From the NCBI RefSeq assembly GCF_018130215.1, contig NZ_JAFCKQ010000001.1:1-64000 (forward strand): a stretch of 64,000 nt of DNA. The letters run 5' to 3'. The notes under the pieces were generated by a model that saw nothing but the letters and a program-made list of their open reading frames with translations, was not told the origin of the DNA and made no database searches. Made by a program: the position numbers and the translations under genes. The stretch's first letter is position 1; each line of letters begins with the position of its first letter. Positions 54,205-64,000 of this stretch are shown here, piece after piece. Source of the DNA: Bradyrhizobium jicamae. Lineage in GTDB: Bacteria; Pseudomonadota; Alphaproteobacteria; Rhizobiales; Xanthobacteraceae.

Positions 54205-55860
54205 ATGACGACGATGAGCAGCGCCGGAACCGTTGCCGGAGCAGGCGCAGGTGTCCTCGACAGGGAACGGACGGTCGCGACAGCCGGCTTCAATCGCTGG
54301 CTGGTGCCGCCGGCTGCACTTTGCATCCATCTCTGCATCGGCATGGCCTATGGCTTCTCGGTGTTCTGGCTGCCGCTATCGCGTGCGATCGGGCTGAATG
54401 CACCCAAGGCCTGCCCCGACATCTCGCTGATCGGCGAGTTGTTCACGACAACTTGCGACTGGAAGGTCGCGAGCCTCGGGTGGATGTTCACGTTGTTCTT
54501 CGTGCTGCTCGGCGTTTCCGCTGCGATCTGGGGCGGATGGCTCGAGCGCGTCGGACCGCGCAAGGCGGGCGTGGTCGCGGCATTGTGCTGGGGCGGCGGG
54601 CTGATCGTCGCCGCGTTCGGCATCTACGTGCATCAGCTCTGGATCATGTGGCTGGGCGCCGGCGTGATTGGTGGCGTCGGCCTCGGCCTCGGCTACATCT
54701 CGCCGGTCTCGACGCTGATCAAGTGGTTTCCCGACCGCCGCGGTATGGCGACCGGAATGGCCATCATGGGGTTCGGCGGCGGCGCCATGATCGGTGCGCC
54801 ACTCGCGAACCTCTTGATCAACTACTTCAAGACACCGACCTCGGTCGGTGTCTGGGAGACGTTCGTCGTGATGGGCGTCATCTATTTCGTATTCATGATG
54901 ATCGGCGCCTTCGCCTATCGCGTGATCCCGCCGGGCTGGCAGCCGGAAGGCTGGACGCCGCCGAGCGAGAAGAAGTCGATGATCTCGGAGCACAATGTGC
55001 ATCTGGACAATGCGCACAAGACGCCGCAGTTCTGGCTGATCTGGTGGGTGCTCTGCCTGAACGTGTCGGCCGGCATCGGCGTGATCGGCATGGCCTCGCC
55101 GATGCTCCAGGAGATTTTTGCCGGCAAGCTGATCGGACATCCCGAACTGGCCTTCGGTCAGCTTTCGGTCGAGCAGAAGACCGTCATCGCGGGTATCGCC
55201 GCGGGCTTTGCCGGCCTGTTGTCGTTGTTCAACATCGGTGGCCGCTTCTTCTGGGCCTCGCTGTCGGACTATATCGGCCGCAAGAACACCTACTACACGT
55301 TCTTTGTCCTCGGCATCGCGCTCTACGCGCTGGCGCCGACCTTTGCGGCGATGGGCTCGAAGCTTCTCTTCGTGCTCGGCTTCGGCATCATCCTGTCGAT
55401 GTATGGCGGTGGCTTCGCCACGGTGCCGGCCTATCTGGCCGACATGTTCGGCACCCAGTTCGTCGGCGCGATCCATGGCCGGCTGCTGACGGCGTGGTCG
55501 ACGGCGGGCATCATCGGCCCGGTGGTGGTGAATTACATCCGCGAATTCCAGCTCGCCGCCGGCGTGCCGCGCGACCAGCTCTACAACACGACGATGTACA
55601 TCCTGTGCGCCATGCTGATCGCGGGCCTGATTTGCAACTATCTGATCAAGCCGGTCGATCCGAAGTGGCACATGAGCGAGCAGGAGGTCGCCCGGTTGCA
55701 GGCGGCAAGCGCCAAGGGCGACGCAGCGATCCAGCATGGATCGTTCGGCATCGGCAAGGGCGGCCTGGACGTCAAGGCGGCGTTGTTCTGGCTGTTCGTT
55801 GGCATTCCGCTGGCCTGGGGCGTCTGGAAGACGCTGGAAAGCGCCGTCAAGATCCTCTGA
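54205..55860 (+). CDS. OFA-family MFS transporter (oxalate/formate antiporter type)
   Basis: A 551-residue inner-membrane protein with about 12 main spans and an extra C-terminal span (ALFWLFVGIPLAWGVW). OFA-type features: GMAYGFSVFWLPL in TM1, a long first periplasmic loop with two Cys, GYISPVSTLIKWFPDRRGMATG and GGRFFWASLSDYIGRK. GGGAGG precedes the ATG. Its position just before formate dehydrogenase suggests formate or oxalate movement, with formate then oxidised in the cytoplasm. Confidence 0.8.
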   Translation: MTTMSSAGTVAGAGAGVLDRERTVATAGFNRWLVPPAALCIHLCIGMAYGFSVFWLPLSRAIGLNAPKACPDISLIGELFTTTCDWKVASLGWMFTLFFVLLGVSAAIWGGWLERVGPRKAGVVAALCWGGGLIVAAFGIYVHQLWIMWLGAGVIGGVGLGLGYISPVSTLIKWFPDRRGMATGMAIMGFGGGAMIGAPLANLLINYFKTPTSVGVWETFVVMGVIYFVFMMIGAFAYRVIPPGWQPEGWTPPSEKKSMISEHNVHLDNAHKTPQFWLIWWVLCLNVSAGIGVIGMASPMLQEIFAGKLIGHPELAFGQLSVEQKTVIAGIAAGFAGLLSLFNIGGRFFWASLSDYIGRKNTYYTFFVLGIALYALAPTFAAMGSKLLFVLGFGIILSMYGGGFATVPAYLADMFGTQFVGAIHGRLLTAWSTAGIIGPVVVNYIREFQLAAGVPRDQLYNTTMYILCAMLIAGLICNYLIKPVDPKWHMSEQEVARLQAASAKGDAAIQHGSFGIGKGGLDVKAALFWLFVGIPLAWGVWKTLESAVKIL

Positions 55861-55946
55861 GCGTCATTCACGACGCCGCGGGTTGCCCCCTTACGGCATC
55901 CTGCGGCGCTCCGTTGTCTGAACAAGAAAAAGACTGGAGAATTTCA

Positions 55947-56222
55947 ATGTCTCGAACCCGGATGTGTGTTGCCGCCGCGTTCCTCGCCATGGGGCTTCAC
56001 GCAGCGTCGGCGCAGACCACCGCGCCGGCCGCGCCAGCCCCTGCGGCCAGCACCGCCAAACCGTCGAAGATGAAGCTGACGATGGAGAAGCTGAAGGCCA
56101 TGAAGGCTCACTGGCGGGCCAACAAGCCGAAGCTCAAGGCCTGTCGCAAGGAGGTGAGGGCCAAGGGGCTCGCCGGCGACGACCGCTGGTTCTACATCGC
56201 GGATTGCATGGAGAAGACGTGA
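55947..56222 (+). CDS. Small exported PsiF-like protein
   Basis: A 91-residue protein. Signal peptide to about residue 22 (AAAFLAMGLHAASA), an Ala/Pro linker, then a basic helical part with Cys in LKACRKEVRAKGLAGDDRW and ADCMEK. The two-Cys spacing recalls PsiF-type repeats. GGAGA precedes the ATG. Function unknown; position between the transporter and formate dehydrogenase genes may be incidental. Confidence 0.6.
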   Translation: MSRTRMCVAAAFLAMGLHAASAQTTAPAAPAPAASTAKPSKMKLTMEKLKAMKAHWRANKPKLKACRKEVRAKGLAGDDRWFYIADCMEKT

Positions 56223-56372
56223 GAACCTGGCGGTCCGCAACGCGTTGATTGAGGGGGCGTGACAGCGATGGCTGCATGCCCCCTAATGCTTCCTGGAACT
56301 CTTCGAATTTTGTTGGCATCTGGCATGCCAAGAGCTAGAGTGTTGATCTAGCAGGGGAACGAGACGCCTGTC

Positions 56373-58079
56373 ATGACGACGCACGACGTTCACAAGGTCC
56401 GCAATTTCGAGCACCCCGGCGCGGGTCGGAAGCGCGCCAAGGCCACGCCGAAGGGCCGGCAGGTCGATCTGGTCGCCGCACATGAGGTCGAGCAACTGCT
56501 CGGCAACCGGCCTCGGCAGCGCGACATGCTGATCGAGTTCCTGCACCTGATCCAGGATCGTTATCGCCAGATTTCGGCGGCGCATCTGGCCGCGCTTGCC
56601 GACGAGCTGAAACTGTCGTTCGCGGAGGTGTTCGAGACCGCGACCTTCTACGCGCATTTCGACGTGGTGAAGGAGGGCGAGCCGGACATCGCGCCGCTGA
56701 CCATCCGCGTCTGCGATTCGCTGACTTGCGCGATGCTGGGTGCCGAGCCACTGCTGCAGGAACTGCAGAGCACCGCGGGCCCCGGCATCCGCGTGGTGCG
56801 CGCGCCCTGCGTCGGCCGCTGCGACACAGCGCCCGCTGTCGAGGTCGGCCACAACTTCATCGATCATGCGACCGTCGACAATGTGCTCGCGACGGCGAAG
56901 GCGGGCGACACGCATGCGCATCTGCCAGCCTATGTCGATTACGACGCTTACGTCTCCGGTGGCGGCTACAAGCTGCTCGATCGATTGCGCTCGGGCGAGC
57001 TTGCGAAGGAGGGCCTGCTGAAGTCTCTCGATGACGCCAGCCTGCGCGGGCTCGGCGGCGCGGGCTTCCCGACGGGACGCAAATGGCGCGCGGTGCTCGG
57101 CGAGCCCGGGCCGCGGCTGATGGCGATCAATGGCGACGAGGGCGAGCCCGGCACATTCAAGGATCGCTACTACCTCGAGACGGATCCGCACCGCTTCCTC
57201 GAGGGAATGCTGATCGGCGCCCATGTCGTCGAGGCGCCCGAGGTCTACATCTACATCCGCGATGAATATCCGGCGTCGCGCGAGATCCTCGAACGCGAGA
57301 TCGCGAAACTGCCCGCGGGCGGCCCGAAGCTGCACATGCGCCGCGGCGCGGGCGCCTATATCTGCGGCGAGGAATCCTCGCTGCTGGAGAGCATCGAAGG
57401 CAAGCGCGGACTGCCGCGGCACAAGCCGCCTTATCCGTTCCAGGTCGGCCTGTTCGGCCTGCCGACCCTGATCAACAATGTCGAAACGCTGTGGTGGGTG
57501 CGCGATATCGTCGAGAAGGGCGCCGACTGGTGGAAAAGCCACGGTCGCCATGAGCGGCAGGGCCTGCGCAGCTTCTCGGTCTCGGGGCGGGTGAAGAATC
57601 CCGGCATGAAACTCGCGCCGGCCGGCATCACGGTGCGTGAGCTGATCGAGGAATATTGCGGCGGCATGGCCGACGGGCACGTCTTCCGCGCCTATCTGCC
57701 CGGCGGCGCGTCGGGCGGCATCCTGCCGGCAGATATGGACGACATCCCGCTCGATTTCGGCACACTGGAAAAATACGGCTGCTTCATTGGCTCCGCTGCG
57801 ATCGTGATCCTGTCGCAGCAGGACAGCGTCAGGCTGGCCGCTTTGAACCTGATGCGCTTCTTCGAGGACGAGAGCTGCGGCCAGTGTACGCCGTGCCGGG
57901 TCGGCACCCAGAAGGCGGCGCAGTTGATGGAACGCCCGGTCTGGAACCGCGCGCTGCTCGACGAATTGAGCCAGGCGATGCGCGATGCATCGATCTGCGG
58001 CCTCGGCCAGGCCGCCTCCAATCCGCTGACTTCAGTCATCAAATACTTCCCCGACGAGTTCAAGGAAGCTGCCGAATGA
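56373..58079 (+). CDS. NAD-linked formate dehydrogenase, fused gamma-beta subunit (FdsG-FdsB)
   Basis: A 568-residue electron-transfer subunit that passes electrons from FdsA to NAD+. Residues 1 to about 165 match NuoE/FdsG, with the [2Fe-2S] cysteines in CDSLTC and CVGRC. The rest matches NuoF/FdsB: GGAGFPTGRKW, the FMN/NAD site NGDEGEPGTFKDR and GAGAYICGEESSLL, and the [4Fe-4S] motif ESCGQCTPCR. In the classic fds operon G and B are separate genes; here they are one frame without a stop. Its end overlaps the fdsA start. Confidence 0.85.
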   Translation: MTTHDVHKVRNFEHPGAGRKRAKATPKGRQVDLVAAHEVEQLLGNRPRQRDMLIEFLHLIQDRYRQISAAHLAALADELKLSFAEVFETATFYAHFDVVKEGEPDIAPLTIRVCDSLTCAMLGAEPLLQELQSTAGPGIRVVRAPCVGRCDTAPAVEVGHNFIDHATVDNVLATAKAGDTHAHLPAYVDYDAYVSGGGYKLLDRLRSGELAKEGLLKSLDDASLRGLGGAGFPTGRKWRAVLGEPGPRLMAINGDEGEPGTFKDRYYLETDPHRFLEGMLIGAHVVEAPEVYIYIRDEYPASREILEREIAKLPAGGPKLHMRRGAGAYICGEESSLLESIEGKRGLPRHKPPYPFQVGLFGLPTLINNVETLWWVRDIVEKGADWWKSHGRHERQGLRSFSVSGRVKNPGMKLAPAGITVRELIEEYCGGMADGHVFRAYLPGGASGGILPADMDDIPLDFGTLEKYGCFIGSAAIVILSQQDSVRLAALNLMRFFEDESCGQCTPCRVGTQKAAQLMERPVWNRALLDELSQAMRDASICGLGQAASNPLTSVIKYFPDEFKEAAE

Positions 58080-60841
58080 CCGCGATCACCTTCGAACTCG
58101 ACGGCAAACAGGTCGAGGCCCATCCGGGCGAAACCATCTGGCAGGTGGCCAAACGCCAGGGGCAGGAGATTCCGCATCTCTGCCACTCGCCTGCGCCGGA
58201 CTACCGGCCCGACGGCAATTGCCGCGCCTGCATGGTCGAGATCGAAGGCGAACGCGTGCTGGCGGCCTCCTGCAAGCGCACACCTTCCGTGGGCATGAAA
58301 GTGAAGTCCGCGAGCGCGCGTGCCGTCGCGGCGCAGAAGATGGTGATGGAGCTCCTGGTCGCCGACCAGCCGGCGCGTGAAACGTCGCACGATCCGGAGT
58401 CAAAGTTCTGGCACTGGGCGGAGAAGACCGGCGTCACCGAGAGCCGGTTTCCAGCAGCGGAGCGCTGGAAGACCGACGCCAGTCATCCGGCGATGCGGGT
58501 CAATCTCGACGCCTGCATCCAGTGCGGGCTGTGCGTGCGCGCCTGCCGCGAGGTGCAGGTCAACGACGTCATCGGCATGGCCTACCGCAATCACGACGCC
58601 AAGATCGTGTTCGACTTCGACGATCCGATGGGCGAGTCCACCTGCGTCGCCTGCGGCGAATGCGTGCAGGCCTGCCCGACCGGCGCGCTGATGCCGGCGG
58701 TGATGCTCAACGACAAGCAGGAGCGCGTCACCTATCCCGACCGCAAGGTGGATTCGCTGTGTCCTTATTGCGGCGTCGGCTGCCAGGTCACCTATGAGGT
58801 CAAGAACGAGCAGGTGATCTACGCCGAAGGCCGCGACGGGCCGGCCAACCACAACCGGCTCTGCGTCAAGGGCCGCTTCGGCTTCGACTACATCCATCAC
58901 CCCAATCGCCTGACCAAGCCGCTGGTGCGGTTGCCAAATGTGAAGAAGGACGCCAACGACCAGGTCGATCCGGCCAATCCCTACACCCATTTCCGCGAGG
59001 CAACGTGGGAAGAGGCGCTGGATATCGCAGCGAACGGCCTCAAGAACATCCGCGACGAGAAGGGCGTGAAGGCGCTCGCCGGCTTCGGCTCGGCCAAGGG
59101 CTCCAACGAGGAAGCCTACCTGTTCCAGAAGCTGGTGCGTACCGGCTTCGGCTCCAACAATGTCGATCATTGCACGCGGCTGTGCCACGCCTCGTCGGTG
59201 GCTGCCTTGTTCGAAGGCTTGAGTTCGGGCGCGGTGTCGGCGCCGTTCTCCGCCGCTGCCGATGCCGAGGTGATCTGGGTGATCGGCGCCAATCCGACCG
59301 TCAACCATCCGGTCGCCGCGACGTTCATCAAGAACGCCGCCAAGCGCGGCGCCAAGCTGTTCGTGATGGATCCGCGCCGGCAGACCTTGTCGCGGCACGC
59401 CACGATGCATCTGCAATTCAAGCCGGGCTCCGACGTCGCGATGCTGAACGCGATGATCAACACCATCATCACGGAGGGGCTTGCCGACGAGCAATATATC
59501 GCGGGCTATACCGAAGGCTATGAGGACCTGAAGGCCAAGATCGTCGAGTTCACGCCGGAGAAGATGGCGCCGATCTGCGGCATCTCGGCCGAGACGTTGC
59601 GCGAGGTAGCGCGCACCTACGCCCGCGCGAAGTCCTCCATCATCTTCTGGGGCATGGGCATCAGCCAGCATGTCCACGGCACCGACAATGCGCGCTGCCT
59701 GATCGCGCTGGCCTTGATCACCGGCCAGGTCGGCCGTCCCGGCACCGGGCTGCATCCGCTGCGCGGCCAGAACAACGTGCAGGGGGCCTCCGATGCCGGC
59801 CTGATCCCGATGTTCCTGCCGGACTACCAGCCGGTCGGCCGCGATGACATGCGTGGCGCCTTCGAGAAGCTCTGGGGCCAGGACCTCGATCCCGTGCGCG
59901 GTCTCACCGTGGTCGAGATCATGAATGCGATCCACGCCGGCGAGATTCACGGCATGTATGTCGAGGGCGAGAATCCGGCGATGTCGGATCCCGATCTGCA
60001 GCACGCCCGCGAGGCGCTCGCCAAGCTCGATCATCTGGTGGTCCAGGACCTGTTCGTCACCGAGACTGCCTTCCACGCCGACGTGATCCTGCCGGCATCG
60101 GCCTTCGCGGAGAAATCCGGATCGTTCACCAACACCGATCGCCGCGTGCAGTTGGCGCGCGAGGTGATCAAGCCGCCGGGCGACGCGCGGCAGGATCTCT
60201 GGATCATCCAGGAGATCGGCAAGCGCATGGGCCTTCCCTGGAACTACGCGGGCCCCGGCGAGGTCTTCACCGAGATGGCGCAACTGATGCCGTCGCTGAA
60301 CAACATTACCTGGGAACGGCTGGTGCGCGAAGGCGCGGTGACCTATCCGGTCGACGGTCCGGACGAGCCTGGCAATGAGATCATCTTCACCACGGGTTTT
60401 CCGACCGAAAGCGGCCGCGGCAAGATCGTGCCGGCCAAGGTGATTCCGCCGGACGAATTGCCCGACGATGAATATCCCATGGTGCTTTCAACAGGCCGCG
60501 TGCTCGAGCACTGGCATACCGGCTCGATGACGCGCCGCGCCGCGGTGCTCGACCAGATCGAGCCGGAAGCGGTCGCCTTCATGTCACCGAAGGACATGAA
60601 ACGCCTCGACCTGTGGCCCGGCGACTTCATCCGCCTTCAGACCCGCCGCGGCGCGGTCGAAGTCAAGGTCCGCACGGACCGCGACGTGCCCGAGAACATG
60701 GTGTTCATGCCGTTCTGCTACGCCGAGGCGGCGGCGAACCTGTTGACCAATCCGGCGCTCGATCCGTTTGGGAAGATTCCGGAGTTCAAGTTCTGCGCGG
60801 TGCGTGCCGAGAAGGCCGAAGTCCGTTCGGCGGCGGAGTGA
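58076..60841 (+). CDS. fdsA: Formate dehydrogenase alpha subunit (Mo-bisMGD)
   Basis: A 921-residue catalytic subunit oxidising formate to CO2. An N-terminal NuoG-like part carries [2Fe-2S] (CHSPAPD, GNCRAC) and two ferredoxin-type clusters (CIQCGLCVRAC, CVACGECVQACPTG). The molybdopterin domain starts with CPYCGVGC. The Mo ligand is Cys370 followed by His371 in DHCTRLCHASS, where E. coli FdhF has selenocysteine. ATG at 58076 overlaps the previous stop (ATGA). No fdsD-like small subunit follows. Confidence 0.92.
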   Translation: MTAITFELDGKQVEAHPGETIWQVAKRQGQEIPHLCHSPAPDYRPDGNCRACMVEIEGERVLAASCKRTPSVGMKVKSASARAVAAQKMVMELLVADQPARETSHDPESKFWHWAEKTGVTESRFPAAERWKTDASHPAMRVNLDACIQCGLCVRACREVQVNDVIGMAYRNHDAKIVFDFDDPMGESTCVACGECVQACPTGALMPAVMLNDKQERVTYPDRKVDSLCPYCGVGCQVTYEVKNEQVIYAEGRDGPANHNRLCVKGRFGFDYIHHPNRLTKPLVRLPNVKKDANDQVDPANPYTHFREATWEEALDIAANGLKNIRDEKGVKALAGFGSAKGSNEEAYLFQKLVRTGFGSNNVDHCTRLCHASSVAALFEGLSSGAVSAPFSAAADAEVIWVIGANPTVNHPVAATFIKNAAKRGAKLFVMDPRRQTLSRHATMHLQFKPGSDVAMLNAMINTIITEGLADEQYIAGYTEGYEDLKAKIVEFTPEKMAPICGISAETLREVARTYARAKSSIIFWGMGISQHVHGTDNARCLIALALITGQVGRPGTGLHPLRGQNNVQGASDAGLIPMFLPDYQPVGRDDMRGAFEKLWGQDLDPVRGLTVVEIMNAIHAGEIHGMYVEGENPAMSDPDLQHAREALAKLDHLVVQDLFVTETAFHADVILPASAFAEKSGSFTNTDRRVQLAREVIKPPGDARQDLWIIQEIGKRMGLPWNYAGPGEVFTEMAQLMPSLNNITWERLVREGAVTYPVDGPDEPGNEIIFTTGFPTESGRGKIVPAKVIPPDELPDDEYPMVLSTGRVLEHWHTGSMTRRAAVLDQIEPEAVAFMSPKDMKRLDLWPGDFIRLQTRRGAVEVKVRTDRDVPENMVFMPFCYAEAAANLLTNPALDPFGKIPEFKFCAVRAEKAEVRSAAE

Positions 60842-60985
60842 CACCGTGTTCGATGGACAGTCACCCGCAGAAATCAAGTAAGTGGGTCTGTCGCATCGCC
60901 GAAAAAATGTCGGGCGCCTGATATCCGGAAGAGCGCTAAGGCTGTCGTGCTCGCAAGCCAGAGACAGACAGTTGGAGGCGTCGCC

Positions 60986-61180
60986 ATGTCACGTCACCAC
61001 AAGATGCCGCCGGTCCCGCCCGCCAACCGCAGCCCCAAGGGCACGGGTGGCGCAGTGGAGGTCAAGAAGGACACCTCATCCGGCAGGACCGTGAGCAACC
61101 TCGCCGAGCAGGGCGACACGGCCAACATCAAGCAGAACACGACGAACGCCGGATATTTCAAGGGGCGTCGTGCGGGTTAG
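60986..61180 (+). CDS. Small hypothetical protein, 64 residues
   Basis: A polar, likely disordered protein starting MSRHHKMPPVPPANRSPKG and ending NTTNAGYFKGRRAG. GGAGG at good spacing supports the ATG at 60986 over the earlier one at 60947. It converges with lon. No family name known to me. Confidence 0.6.
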   Translation: MSRHHKMPPVPPANRSPKGTGGAVEVKKDTSSGRTVSNLAEQGDTANIKQNTTNAGYFKGRRAG

Positions 61181-61206
61181 ATAGAACCGCACTGCGTTGC
61201 TCGCTT

Positions 61207-63600
<2,394 letters not shown>

Positions 63601-63610
63601 GCCGAACTCC

Positions 63611-63991
63611 TCAGCTCGATTTTCCAAGCCGCAGCCCGACGCAACCATGCGCGGCAAAGCGGGTGATGGTATAGCGGCCTACGGGTAACTGAATGCGGCG
63701 TTCGAACCGGCCCTGCGGCAGTTCGAGGCGCAGGATGCGGGCATTGCGCAGTTCCGCGGGCAGGGTGCGGCGGCCGCTGATCACGAGCGTTGCGCCTTCG
63801 AGCGCGGCTTCGACCTCGTCCGGATCGACCCCCGGCAGCGCGACCAGGATGAGGATCTCGTCGTCGGTCTCGATCACGTCGGTGGGCGGCTCCCAGCTCG
63901 GCTCGCGGCTTCCGGTGCGCGGGTGCAGGTTCAGGAAGCGCTGGTGCAGGCGCTCGGCCCGGGCCAGCGTCTCGATCGCATCCGACAGCAT
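63611..63991 (-). CDS. Hsp20-family small heat-shock protein (possibly partial at 5' end)
   Basis: A 126-residue alpha-crystallin-type protein. The core reads PPTDVIETDDEILILVALPGV, one residue over the usual quote length, with key residues ALPGV and the later ELRNARILRLELPQGRFER. The final I-x-I tail of true Hsp20 is missing. An ATG lies at 63991, but the frame is open to the window edge, so the real start may be outside. Directly upstream of lon. Confidence 0.7.
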   Translation of the reverse strand: MLSDAIETLARAERLHQRFLNLHPRTGSREPSWEPPTDVIETDDEILILVALPGVDPDEVEAALEGATLVISGRRTLPAELRNARILRLELPQGRFERRIQLPVGRYTITRFAAHGCVGLRLGKSS

Positions 63992-64000
63992 CCAGTTGAT

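Noticed and set aside
58400..60283. A 627-residue minus-strand frame opposite fdsA
   Set aside because: Antisense shadow; fdsA on the plus strand has all cofactor motifs.

Overview
The window looks like chromosome of a Bradyrhizobium-type alphaproteobacterium. This rests on the high GC content, rhizobial-type metabolic genes, a perfect FixK/FNR-type box (36064-36077), and dispersed repeats of a kind I recognise from Bradyrhizobium genomes (around 27.5 kb, 44.0-44.6 kb and 46.7 kb). I could not run a search, so the genus is inferred.

Layout. 0.3-5.6 kb (minus): quinate/shikimate catabolic operon (LysR regulator, MHS-family importer, shikimate dehydrogenase, two-domain 3-dehydroshikimate dehydratase). 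5.9-8.2 kb: an orphan fucosyltransferase-like gene, a decayed tyrosine integrase and a membrane protein. 8.6-13.9 kb: alpha/beta hydrolases, a short-chain dehydrogenase, and a divergent pair of a GlxA-type AraC regulator and a DJ-1/PfpI (isonitrile hydratase-like) gene with an inverted repeat between them. 14.4-18.7 kb: a complete polyamine/opine-type ABC importer (ATPase, binding protein, two permeases). 19-21.5 kb: a type-B carboxylesterase with a doubtful catalytic triad, a small exported protein, and a bacterioferritin-associated ferredoxin behind an unlisted 57-residue membrane protein. 21.7-26.2 kb: an AraC regulator divergent from a beta-keto-acid cleavage enzyme, a serine hydrolase and an MFS transporter.

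26.6-37 kb: a membrane cyclic-nucleotide-binding protein, a PilZ-containing cellulose-synthase-like glycosyltransferase with its membrane-fusion partner, a DUF2336 protein, a J-domain protein, a SulP transporter and a methyltransferase, with the FixK-type box between the last two. 37-43.8 kb: small genes, nitronate monooxygenase, a broken Bug-family binding protein, small membrane proteins, a beta-helix fragment and a second integrase C-terminal fragment lying directly against a tRNA-Ile(CAU) gene. The two integrase relics (7.2 and 43.6 kb) may mark an old island.

44-49.4 kb: a dispersed repeat, three orphan solute-binding proteins (Bug/TctC, a TAXI protein with an in-frame stop, a LivK type) and a 6-hydroxynicotinate 3-monooxygenase-like flavoprotein. 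50.2-60.8 kb is one functional block around a soluble NAD-linked molybdenum formate dehydrogenase: mobA, fdhD, mobB, moeA, a TusA-like protein, an OFA-family (oxalate/formate) transporter, a small exported protein, a fused FdsG-FdsB subunit and FdsA. 61-64 kb: Lon protease behind an Hsp20-like chaperone at the window edge.
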